This document shows, in pieces, positions 8,247-18,789 of a stretch of DNA of 29,852 nucleotides. The DNA is taken from assembly GCA_019400425.1 (NCBI GenBank), contig JAFREE010000225.1, forward strand, positions 1-29,852. The letters are read 5' to 3'. The position numbers were made by a program, and so were the translations under genes. This DNA is from Hymenochaete sp. R1 (taxonomy: Eukaryota; Basidiomycota; Agaricomycetes; Hymenochaetales; Hymenochaetaceae). The notes below the pieces were generated by a model, which saw only the letters and a list, made by a program, of their open reading frames with translations, was not told the origin of the DNA and made no database searches. Within the stretch, counting starts at the first letter, position 1. Each line of letters starts with the position of its first letter.

Positions 8247-11200
8247 CTAATACTCGGGGTAATTTCTAGGCGGAGCGGCCCCTGGAGGCAACTGAGGCAT
8301 CGTTCCCGACGGCGAAGTTGCAACAGGGCTCGCATACATCGACGTGCGTGAGTACCTATTCGTAGGTGCCTGCGAAGAAGGCCTCCTAGACTGAGGACGA
8401 GCAACACGCCGTACGCCATCCGGACCCGGTACGGGGCCGTTGTCTGATAGCGCGACACCACGCGAGGTCGTCCGCGCTCGTTGGTATTGCTGCTGTCCAT
8501 ATATCTGCTGCTGCTGCGCCATCGAACCTTGCGTCGAATCTGATTCTCCCGTCTCCCTCGAGTACTCATCATCGAATCCTGCTGCCTGTGGCTGCGAGTG
8601 CCTATACGGGTTCTGCGTCTCCCCAGGGTATACACTTGATGTTGTTCCTTGCCTCAACACTGGACCTCCTGCACCGTAGCCTGCACGGTTGACATAGTTC
8701 TCGATCGGGTTACCTGAGTACGAATCTGGGGAACTGTACTCTCCTGGTGGACTTGGGACGAGGCGCTGTCTTGAGCCAGAGTCTGTGTGGAGCATGGGAA
8801 GCTCTTCACTGTTCCTGAAACCGGAGGGAGTATTGGTTGACGGTCTGTTGACTGCAAGAGGTGCAGGCAACATGACCAGAGGGGAGCTATCGTGGCGCTG
8901 ACGAGCTTGCCCATACATGTACGAATCACCCATATCAGAACCCTGGTGCTGGAACGTCTCAGAAGTCGAGATCATTGAAGATCTTAAGAACCCCGTCAGC
9001 CACAAATTATATAAATTCAAAAATGAAGACTGACCTCTTCGGTGAGTTCGACCTCATGTCGTAGAACGTTGAGTCTCTGGATTGAGTTCCATTTCTAAAC
9101 CGCCTCTCCCTCTCGAACTCAGCCCATCTCTTCATCACGATGTGACTCGAGTCAAATTCACCCTCTTTATCTGCATGCGATCCACCCTTGTCACCTGAGA
9201 TCTGGCGCGTCTGACCCCATGAGAAGTCGTCAAAGTGCCAGAACGAGTACGCGGGGAGGACGAAATTCCAAATAGGAAGCGAGATGAGGTAGACTAACAT
9301 CCACCCGACGTATGAGACCTTGCGGGAGGTAACGACAATGAGGAGACCGGGGAGACCGAGGATCATGGCGAGGAGGATGAGTGGAATAGTTGCAACGGGT
9401 CCGATGGCGGAGGAAATGATGACGTAGAGCGTGAAAGAAATGGCGGCGGGGAGGACGAGTGTTCCGGCGAGTTCCATGAACACAACGAATTGCATGGAGA
9501 AACAGAAGGTGCCGCAAAGGTCTCGTACGAAGAGGAGCTCGAACAGGTTATGGACGGTGGAGTTGATCCAACGCCGACGTTGTGACAATAGAACGCCGAA
9601 TGTATCTGGAACGATCGTCTTGCACACAGCCTGAGGACAGAATATCATCTTTCTCTTCGGGAAAGTCTTTAGCATGAGCGTCGTTAGGAACCGATCCTCT
9701 CCTAGTAGAAGCAGATTCTTCTTGTGAAGAGTGTCAACAATATTCTCCGAGTAGTGTTCAACGATATCCGGGTTGGCTAGGATCGGTACCCAGTAGCCCG
9801 TATTCCCTTTCGGCGCCTTGAGTCGGTACATACTGAAACAACCAGGTAAACAAGTGACACCACCAAACATCGACTCGAAGGCCTTCGTCTGATGATGCGA
9901 AATGTAATATTCGAACACTGACAACGATATCGTTAATTTTTTTATCACGAACAAAACAAGAAGGATCGATTACCTTGGATCATAGTAACCCATGTTTCCT
10001 TCTTGTTCGCGATCTTCGTCTCACCACAAAGACCCATGATCTCCTCATCGTTCACCATACAGCTCACCATCCTCGTCAACGAATCAGGGAACACCTTCGT
10101 ATCGGCATCCACGCACAATACCATCTCGTATCGATCAGGGCTTACGCCCGTTATACGCCATATCGAGTTGAAGAATTCATACTCGAGTGTCGTCATCCGT
10201 TCGTCGAACATCACTTTCTGCATGAATGCCATGAGCACAATCTGGCTATCACGTTTACCGCGATTCCCTGGCTTCGCGTCGTTCGCCTCGAGCGGGTTCC
10301 CGCACTTCGCAACGAGAACGATCGGCACCTTTTGCTGCTTCGACCTCTCGACTGTGTTGTCATCGTAAAGATAGAAGCCCGCGTACACTTTCGCCATGTT
10401 ATGCCTCTTATGCCCGTCTGCGATAGAAACGTAGGAATGGGGCTCGACTTCCTCCAGCGGCACGACGAACTCGGTCATCATTGTCAAAACAATGTCGGGT
10501 GTCGTCAAGTCGTTACCGGCTCCCTTCACCATACCGTCTGCGATGACCATGAGTAATTTGTGGCTATTCGGGTAGTCTGTTGTCGCGAGCGAGTCGAGTG
10601 TGGTTCGGAGACCTTCGACGGATTCTGAATACGCGGTAACGAGACAGATTGTATGCGCCAGTGGGAAGTTGAACGGCATGAAGTCTGCGGATGGTTGCGG
10701 AATAACATTGTTCAATGGGAAAGGGCAAGGACTCTCGTTGAAGGAGCCTTTCTGAGATGCACTGTCAATGAGGGAAGTCGAGCTTCGAGACTGACGGTAA
10801 GCCGGGGTCTCTGGCGGAGACAGCTTCTTAGCCCCACCATACGTAGTGCTGCGCTTGTACGACACGGCTTCGAGATTTCCATAAGTTGTCGTTGGCCTGT
10901 TACCACTTACCTTCAGCAACTGGTCGGAAGGTGTAAAACGAGATGTTGACGGTAAGAATGTCTTCCTCTTATTTCCGACATTGCCCGCAAGGCCATTCTT
11001 TTGGACGTTGGGGCGATATTGACTGGGCGCAGGACGATAGATGTCGTCAGTCCAGTTCTCTATCTCCGCCGAGCGTTGCATACGTTGCTCATACGACTCA
11101 TTGCCGAACGACCCAAGCCTCCATGACAGGAACCAACCGAAGATGACAGCCATACCGAACTTGATGGCGACGACACCGATGATGAAGATAAGTGACAAGT

Positions 11201-13033
11201 AGAGAACAATGTCGGATGCAACACAGCCAATTGTGTTCGTGTCGATGAAACCAACAGTGATGATGTCCTGCAAGCATTTACCCATCGCCTTCTGATTTGT
11301 CCGGAGGAACATCATGGTGATATCCTTTGTATTGTACGTGCCATTACCGGACTTGAAGTCATTGAAGATGTCCGGGAACTTCACTTCCGCAGTGCTTAAC
11401 CAATTGAGTAGACTGAAATCCAACACGTTGCTAAAAATAGATCGACGTTTAATCTTTACGCCAAGAAAGAAGCCAGTGGCCAGAAATAGACTCACGACTC
11501 GTAAACCGCAAGATTGCGCGACCCATCTTTCACATCCTCCCATTTATAGAACACTTGCCCCTCTCGTGGCATGGATGCAAGCTGGCTGCGGGCGTCAGAC
11601 GACGTATGGCATGTAGTACCCGAGTCGTAATTGGTGAGGTTGACACCGGATGTTCCGAACTGGTTGTAGACGTTGCATGGGAAATACCATTGTAGATCTC
11701 CATTCGATTCGCCGATGCTTGAGTTGTCAGCCTTTGTAATAAGCCCGCGACAGTTTTGGCCAACGTTTTGGAACATGAATGAGATATCAGCGCCAGCCAC
11801 ATTCCAGCCACCTTCGAAAAGAGGATTGGTGTCACTCCCATTAAAAGACGCGCCCGAGGGGTGATTGAATGTAGAAAAATCGTAATCCCACCCGTGGATG
11901 ATGACAGAGCTATTTCCCACAGTGCCCGTTCTGAATCGGGTGGCTGGCGTCCCACATACGGCCTGCGTAAACCCGAAAGTGATGAATCCGACGCCAGCCA
12001 TTAGCGACATGATGATGCTAAGTAAACCCATTTTTTCCCTCCATGCACGTTTCTGCTCCGGTGTGCGGATACCTGATGTAAGATGTCGAAGAAATGATTC
12101 AGTTCTATGAACTATGAACCAGCGGGAAAAATCGCTCACCAAACGCATGCAAGAGGAACCCGGGCACACAAATGGTTATACAGTAGCAATAGATCATCCA
12201 ACCATCATGTGGACCTGGAACGTTGGGTAAGCACCGTCGTTCCTTTGTTGTACCTTCAGGTTCGCTTGAGAGTGTTTGACGGGAGCGATTCCGGCGAAGT
12301 GTGGCGCCACGTTTAAAGAGATGCAAGCCGGACTCGGGCATATCCTCTTCTCGAGCCAAAAGTGACTTCCCGCGACGCAGAGGTGCCCTTTGAGGTAAGT
12401 TTCCAGTGGCTAAGTGGAGACGGTGTAAGCGCACGTTCGATTGAAGAAGTGTTCGGTTCAGACAAGGAAAGCGACGTGAAACGCGAGCAGGTTGGCAACG
12501 TGAACGATGCACGGTGAAGGACCGAAAGCAATCCGGCCACAAAGACTCGTGCACACTCTTGATCCCGTTGTATGAATGTAGAAATCGAGGAAATGAAACG
12601 ACTTACTGGAAGGCAGGAGACCAACACGCCCATTCCCTTCGTCCTCCAACTGAGCCGCATGGTTTCTGTAATACCACTGACGGTGACTAGGATCAATCTT
12701 CTCCCTATCCGGCCTCACCAGACTCTTCTTCCTGCCCACACGCGCGGGGTCGAGACCAGCAGAACCACCGTTCTCGGCAAGATTGACATCGTCTGGCGTG
12801 GGAGGAAGGGCATTGTCCCGGTATGCGGAATAGAACCTTTGTCGACCGTCATCAAGCTGCTCATTGCGATCGCCACGTTCTGTATTCTGGAATGATACGC
12901 CCTGGCGGTTGTTTGGAGGTGGAGACCGGGGAGACTGGAAGGGAGGAGATGCGGTTGGATTTGGGTCATCATAATAAAGGTTGTGTTGAGGATTGCCGCG
13001 AGGCGGAGCTGAGCGAGGAGGACGAGAGTCCAT
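8247..13033 (-). CDS. Class IV chitin synthase (Chs3-like)
   Basis: Six exons on the minus strand are 13033-12607, 12409-12140, 12072-11496, 11430-9974, 9917-9035 and 8982-8247. All joints are in frame and give 1449 residues. Introns are 197, 67, 65, 56 and 52 nt. This membrane enzyme polymerises UDP-GlcNAc into chitin at the plasma membrane. Visible family-2 glycosyltransferase motifs are CVDADT (864-869), LGEDR (982-986, catalytic Asp region) and QRRRW (1023-1027, product binding). A disordered proline-rich head, two hydrophobic segments (about 207-275) and a lumenal region with the cytochrome-b5-like trace [11 protein letters not shown] come first, then another membrane segment ([14 protein letters not shown]). 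A cluster of hydrophobic segments follows QRRRW. The last 245 residues are a Pro/Gln/Ser-rich tail. The order and motifs fit division-2, class IV enzymes, which need export partners of the Chs4-Chs7 type. Confidence 0.95.
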
Positions 13034-14204
13034 CGTCGACGATGGCGACTCGCCGTCAAAGGTGTATGATGTCTACGACGACAAAGAAGGACAGTGAGAG
13101 AGAAGGGAGGAGAGAGAGGTGGAAGGAAACCTGGAGGGAAAGGATGGAGGATGAGATGCGTCTGAGAGAAGAGGAGACGAATGATGAACGCTCAGCTGGG
13201 GAGGGGTGAGAGTGCGTTGATGACATAAGCAAAAGAAAGGTTCCCACGAATAGAAATAGCTATTGATGACAAATACATAATCTTGTAAGCGAGGCTAACC
13301 GGTCGGTCGATCGGTCGGTTGTTGCTCCCTGCGTGCGTCATCTCCCAGAACGGCCGCTTGACGTTGAAGAAAATCAGACTCAAGGTTACGCAGTTACGCC
13401 CATTCAGCCAGCAGCTTGCTGTCCCCCGCCGCCTGGGTTTCTCGCTGATGAGATTGATTCTGATCATGGCTCCACTGCGCACTCGCAGCACTCGCTCGAT
13501 GAAGAATCACAGAATGATGATGCTGCGGAACGTGTGATGTTTTCCATCCCATTTCACACTGGACGGGGGATATGGCGCTCTTGTCCGCCATTCCCGCCGA
13601 CCCTCCTTGCCTCGTGTTTCCGTCGTTCATGCTTCACAATAGACACGTGTTTGCCGTCCCTCCGCCCACGAGCGCTTCTATCTCTCACATCATCTTCGGC
13701 TTTTTCCCAATTTGGGCATACGAAGCGCCCAAGCAAACAAGTACCAACAAACACTCTGCGCGCGCCCAGCGCCTCCGCGGTTTCTGCGGTTCCGCAGCTG
13801 GGCGTCAATCAGTCGAAACACACTGACTCATTCTGGCGCATCCATCCACCCACACTCAAATGCATCTCTTTCAGAGTTTCAGAGCTCCTTATCTTGCGTT
13901 TATCTCCTTCTTGAGCTTCGAAGATCGTAAACCCCCCGCCCTTCTCCTGCCTTATACAGACTCATATAGTCCCTCTCGCCCACCTCCCCGCCCTCCGCGC
14001 ACCCTTCGCCCCGCTCTCGACCCTGGGCATCAACAAGCACCCCGACGCGTATATAACCGCCGCCTCCCGCCCACCTCGTTCATCAGCCAGCGAGCTACTC
14101 ATCCCACTCATCACAACTCATTCCACATCTTCTCGCCTCCACTCCTCTTCCTCTCAGGCTCCTCCCTTGTATCACATCTCGCCTCCTGTCTCTGTATAAT
14201 CACT
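13034..14204. promoter_or_regulatory. Divergent promoter between chitin synthase and DUF6699-like gene
   Basis: 1.17 kb separates two divergently transcribed genes. Next to the chitin synthase start is a GA-rich tract (13075-13205), which would be a C/T-rich leader on its mRNA. GGTC tetranucleotide repeats occur at 13301-13318. Toward the plus-strand gene the DNA becomes C/T-rich (13925-14190), as expected for a fungal 5' leader. No ORF inside is convincing. Confidence 0.55.
14050..14056 (+). promoter_or_regulatory. TATA box of the DUF6699-like gene
   Basis: TATATAA lies about 150 bp before ATG 14205, followed by a pyrimidine-rich stretch. This spacing leaves a plausible 5' leader of about 110-120 nt. 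Confidence 0.6.
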
Positions 14205-15116
14205 ATGTCTTACCACAACTGGGCTAGTCTCCCTTCTCCCGGTCCATCGCCGCAGCGTTCCCACGCGGGCCTCACAATGGCGCCCCTCATGCGCTCACAG
14301 CCGCTTCCGCACCTACCTACGCCAAGTCCGGAGCCAAATCCCCGCTCGTTACCAGGCCGTGGCGGGCGCCACGCCTTCCACCCGCCGCCGGTCCCGATGC
14401 ATGCCCAAGGTCTCGGCATTTGTACGTTGCTTCCGTAGATGTTAAATCTTATCAGCGTGCTAATCATCCTGCTCATTCCCTTTATCCATAATCGACCTGA
14501 TTTGGACACGATAATCTGATTCTGACTTGATGATGCCTATGCTCTACTATATGGTATCCCCCGCCGCTTCTCTCCAACAGCAAACATCCCCCATTCAGCA
14601 CCCATCGGCTTCCACCCCGTCCTCCGTCCTTCTACCGCACCCCGCTACGCCTACTCCGCCCTCACCCACCCCTCCCACTCACATATCCCCCCGCAAGATC
14701 TCTCTGCCCCAGCTTCCAATGGCCCCCTCTCCTCCCGCCACGCAACTATCTACATATACGCCCACGGACCGCACCACGAACCTTCCTTTTTCCCCTGGCC
14801 AGTGACCCTCCGGGCCTCGTCAGCAGAGCCCGGGTCGGGACGCCGAAGCGAACATAGCGTTGGGGACATCCTATTGTCTCTTCACAGTTGCCTCCTGGCA
14901 CCCGCCTCATCGGGATCGGATTCGAGAGCATCCTCGATGATCTCAAGGGAAGAGATGGACCGCGCGAAGAGGGTGCGTTCGTCCCGGAGGATGAGTCATC
15001 CTTCTTCAAGCCCTGAGGTGCTTCGCGCGGACTTTGCAAGAGGGTGCTTTGTGTTCGGAGGTGTGGTCGTCGATGCGGAAGGGGGCATCGTGATCAAGCT
15101 TTTACCTGCTATGTGA
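14205..15116 (+). CDS. DUF6699-like basidiomycete protein
   Basis: Two exons, 14205-14421 and 14581-15116, are joined across a 159-nt intron (GTACGT...CCAACAG) to give 250 residues. The joint reads LGI-SN-IPHSAPIGFHP. The N-terminal 75 residues are Pro/Ser-rich and disordered. The second exon shows the order I associate with DUF6699 domains: a FHPVLRPS start, a PLSSRHATIYIY strand, FFPWPVTLRA, then VGDILLSLHSCLLAP, a charged helix rich in Arg, and a DFARGCFVFGGVVV strand near the end. These domains are common in agaricomycetes, often in many copies, and have no established biochemical role. An overlapping frame through the start of exon 2 (to 14805) is proline-rich only because of composition. 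The stop at 15116 is followed by GTGAG-like sequence, so a further small exon cannot be excluded. Confidence 0.75.
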
Positions 15117-15983
15117 GTGCGCGTAGCGAGAATCTCAGAGGTATCGGGAACGCCGGAGAGGCGTGTCGCCACTTAATGCACGACTTGGCACAAGATGATA
15201 TTGATCGGAGTCGATACCGGCCAGCGACGATTCGGAAGGGGAGACGACTCAGAAACGAGACAAGACTGGACTGGACTCTTGCATAAAAACAAATGTACGA
15301 TACGCTTTGTGGACGTTCTCGGATGGGAGACTGTTGGATTATTTCATATACTCTTGGTTCTTTTCTTTCTCTCTTATTCTTTCCTGCTCTGCTTTCCGCT
15401 TCCATTTCTCTATACCAAGACTCGATACTCGACGATTTCTCTTGCTCACTCTGTATCCTCACACCATCGGACTGCCTTCTTCTGTTTATTGACCCCGTCT
15501 CTTCAGAAACCATCATCATCTCGCTATCATTCGCTATTTGTATTCCCACTTCCCATCTCAATTCCATCCCCGCTAAATCATGTAAACCCATCGTCTTATT
15601 GCTTACTCCGATCCTGAATCTTCAAGTTAATTCGAATTGCATACCCCTTTCCATTACGTTTTCCCTGCTTTGTAATGTGTTTTTTTTAACTCTAAAGCCC
15701 ACCGTTTTTCTTCTTAAGGTTGTATTTATACCCTTGTTGTGTAAGCTAGCATACTGAGTTGTGTTCTCCCTTCACACTCAGCTATTGGAACGGACTGTCG
15801 GAATATGAATACCAGTTTCCTTGGGAAGAATGATCACGGTCCAATGCGTATGCGCTTGGGCTCCGAGTCCTGACCTGATTGTTTCCGAATTAATTCGTTC
15901 TATCATTGCGTTCTCAACCCAAACCTCTCAGAACATATCCATCGGAATACAAGCATGACCGACTGTATTTTAATCGTATAGAA
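15117..15983. other. 3' UTR and intergenic, pyrimidine-rich, no gene seen
   Basis: The plus strand is heavily C/T-rich from about 15340 to 15720, giving long low-complexity frames (Phe/Leu/Ser-rich) that do not look coding. It probably includes the DUF6699-like gene's 3' UTR. Confidence 0.5.
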
Positions 15984-16002
15984 CCCCTCGCTGACCACCA
16001 TA
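15984..16002. mobile_element. Orphan transposon terminus matching the element in gene A'
   Basis: CCCCTCGCTGACCACCATA here is identical over 19 bases to the right end of the 559-bp transposon at 29663-29681, in the same orientation. Sequence further inside (below 15984) does not match that element, and no partner end was found upstream. It is probably the end of a different, decayed or truncated member of the same transposon family. It lies about 40 bp outside the left edge of the tandem duplication that follows. Confidence 0.6.
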
Positions 16003-16039
16003 TTTATCTTCCTTCAAGTTTGCGATACTGACTCGAAAC

Positions 16040-18400
16040 TTGGCCAGATTCACTTCGGGCTAATGGCATACGCACGTCGCAATTCCAATTCCCTCTAACT
16101 GAGTAACTCCCAAATAAATGCATCTAATAAAGCCTACTGTCTTCGACACATGCCTCTCCAAATAAAGGAAACGATATAAAACGGTGATATGAGATGGGCA
16201 CGTTCTGTATGTGCGTCCGCTTCAAGTTGCTTTTCAGGATGCATTTATCAACGCTCGTCATCATACTAGTACCAGTAGTTTGTTCCCACCCGAAATCGCC
16301 AGGACGTCCGCTACCTCTTTCATGCAAGTACGTTGGTTTGCACAATCAAAAAGAGCTAGCGCAATTATGCTTTTCTTTCTACCAGAGGAAATTTTGCGTT
16401 TCATCGGAAGTGTCCAGAACTTTTGCTTTCATATGCCTCATACACTGATTTTCAAGGAAATGATGGTAAGTGCTAGTGTATGTATGCCATACCTTCCGTG
16501 GGAGGAGTTAGAAGGGGGGAGGGATCAAAGAAAAGCGCGCGCGTAGCCCTGCAGCAGCTCGCAGTAGCAACTTTGATGATCCCCCCCACCCCTCTAGTAC
16601 TACTTGCATATCATCTTTGTGAGGACGAAGTGTGCGCTCAGGCTCTCACGTATCGTATCGTAGCATAAGACAAAAATGGGGTCAGCGCAAAGGGATCCGC
16701 ACTTTGTAGGTCAAATACCTACTTTAGTGTTCGCGCGACTCCGAGTCTAAACAAGGTGAGCAGTTTCCCCTCCTCTTTCTTCCCCCTCACTTTCAAATCA
16801 CAACAAGCTTTCCTTCCCTCCCTCGCCGTTCTACATCCCTTTCGAGTGACAGTGTCATCCTTTACGTTTGAACTTGGACTTCCCACTCATCTTCATCGCA
16901 TTCGAACACCTGTGCTGGACATGGCGACAAGCCAACTCGGACGTGGCAAACACCCTCGCGAGCCCGAGGACGACACTGACTCGGACCCTCCTCGCCCTGC
17001 GCCAGGCTCACGCAGCGCGCGCGATTCTCATGAAGAAGCGAATGAGAATGATGGCAATGCGCGTGCGCACGCCGAGGCTGAGGATGCTATCGCGGATCTG
17101 GAAAATCTTCATAATACCGCCAATGACCTCTACGATCTCTGTGGGGACTTCGATGTCGAGGATCACAAGGACAAGCGCCAGAAGCTTGTTGCATTGAAGT
17201 CTACTTACGAGTACCGAAATAACACCAGCGATGAATCGGCTAAAAGCGAGGTTGGGAACCTATTCAAGAAGATGCAACATCGTTTTAATCGTCTCGAGAA
17301 ACAAGGATTCGGTAGTGAGGTAGCCAAGAAGGCTGCGGGGCGTAATTACTATCGTGCATATTTCGCCTTCAGGTCTGTTTTTCTGGAATCCATCCTGCAT
17401 CAATTCAGACAGACAGCGCAGAAGGATAGGTCGGATGCCAAGCGCAAGAGTGCCTGGAGTACTCTTCGTGAATATGGCAATACTATTAGGCATAGGATCA
17501 GGGAACTACGTGATAGTACGGATGACGAAGACAAGCAGATGGTCACCAGGCTCTCAAATATCGTTCGGAAAAACCTTCGGGAGATAGCTGAAGAGTTTGT
17601 CAAAGTCGTGGGTGAGCATAATAATTTTCTTATGCTCGTATCTGCTATAACAGATGACTAACAGGATGAGCAGGGCAACCGCCGCCGGACTTCTTCAAAG
17701 GTTCACAGGATCTTTCAACAGATGTAATTATCTTCCGTGCTCTCGCATCGAAGTTTAGCGACGACACATATCGTTTCAACTCGTCTAATATAGGGAAATC
17801 TCTGATACCATTCCACGCTGACATTGCATCAAACTTTGCCTCCTTCTTCCTCATCAGCAGCGCTAGTCAGACGCTGGACTTCAGGTCATCTCTCGAGTCT
17901 CAGCAAGTCTACTTTCGCCTTGAAGATAGTTTGGATGCGGCGCAGTTGAAGGTCAATCTTAGGCTCGCGGAGAACCGTATTGAAAGAAAGCGGAAAAATG
18001 GATCGGGGGGAGCTGACTCTTACCTGGATTTAGCCAATGAAAAACTTCAGTCGCGAATGGAGCGGGCAACGTATCGCCTAGCAGAACTCGAAGAAGAAAA
18101 AGAAAGAAATTCCGATCGCGCTTCGATAAATTTGATAGAGAAGTATCTCGACGAGGTTAAAATGTTAAAAAAAGAATTGGAAGACGATGATCAACTCTCA
18201 AAGGATATTAGAAACAGACAAGATGCACACATGGATGATAAAGTATTCAAAAGCGGCTTGAAGAACTACTGGGACAACAAGCAATCTGATTGAATTCGAG
18301 TGCATCCCAAAATTCAATACAATAATGCATTGTATCTTACTAGTAGTATTATCCTTATGTTATTTAAAGATTTATGGACCCTTATTCATGTTTATTTTGT
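16040..18400 (+). repeat. Tandem duplication, unit 1
   Basis: Unit 1 spans about 880 bp of upstream DNA plus the gene at 16921. Matching upstream landmarks in unit 2 include ATTCACTTCGGGCTAATGGC / ATTTATTTCGGGCTGATGGC, GTGATATGAGATGGGCAC in both, ACCTCTTTCATGC in both, and AAAAGAGCTAGC followed by CAATTATGC in both. The repeat is direct and diverged; its edges are approximate. Confidence 0.8.
16921..18293 (+). CDS. Helical protein of unknown function, tandem paralogue 1
   Basis: Two exons, 16921-17611 and 17674-18293, with a 62-nt intron (GTGAGC...GAGCAG, branch-like TGACTAAC), give 436 residues. The start is the first in-frame ATG (MATSQLGRGKHPREPEDD). The N-terminal 60 residues are acidic, Pro/Arg-rich and probably disordered. 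The rest is predicted helical from its heptad-like pattern: DAIADLENLHNTANDLYDLC, FKKMQHRFNRLEKQGF, YYRAYFAFRSVFLESILHQF, YGNTIRHRIREL. The C terminus is a highly charged coiled coil (RLAELEEEKERN, KMLKKELEDDDQL). No signal peptide, membrane segment or catalytic motif was seen, and I do not recognise the family. The neighbour at 19519 is a paralogue with the same exon structure and an exon 2 of identical length (620 nt). It may be a lineage-specific structural or scaffold protein. Confidence 0.82.
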
Positions 18401-18789
18401 GAGAATGAAACCTTCGAAAATAGACGATAAACAAATCATACCGGACCTCTTGCCCTGCCATTGAAAATTTCTACATTGTGGTGCTTTGCACGACGCTCGT
18501 CCCACCACCTGTCACAAAGTAAAAGAGTCTAGAGACTGAGTTGTTGGCCAAATGACCCAAATTTTCTAGTAAACTCTCACCTTAGGTTTGGTAGCACTTC
18601 GGCTTGTCCGGCAAAGTGAGAAAAGAAAAAATAAACCCATGATAAGAGAGCGATCATGATCTCCGGATTCGCAGTTCGAATATCGATAAGTTGTGTCTTT
18701 CGTATAACTTTGTACGCCGTTGCTTCCCTCCTGCATCTCATCCCAACTCCGACGCGTCGGGTAATGGTTCACGGCTAACCTTAATCCCT
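18294..18789. other. Spacer between tandem units
   Basis: AT-rich sequence after the stop of paralogue 1, likely its 3' UTR followed by unique DNA. The ORFs here are short and unsupported. Confidence 0.45.

Noticed and set aside
9975..10556. Plus-strand 193-codon ORF inside the chitin synthase gene
   Set aside because: It is the antisense shadow of the catalytic exon, which carries the unmistakable chitin synthase motifs on the other strand.
14527..14805. Proline-rich frame starting MMMPMLYYM as the DUF6699-like gene's second exon
   Set aside because: The alternative frame from 14581 joins exon 1 in phase and continues 100 codons further with DUF6699-like features.
15195..15757. Phe/Leu/Ser-rich plus-strand ORFs after the DUF6699-like gene
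   Set aside because: They arise from a C/T-rich 3' region; three overlapping frames look equally good, which argues against coding.
16194..16546. ORFs upstream of tandem paralogue 1 as a separate gene
   Set aside because: The region is duplicated before paralogue 2, but no reading frame is kept in both copies, so it behaves as non-coding DNA.
18660..18700. tRNA-like CGCAGTTCGAATATCG sequence
   Set aside because: No matching acceptor, D or anticodon stems can be built around it.
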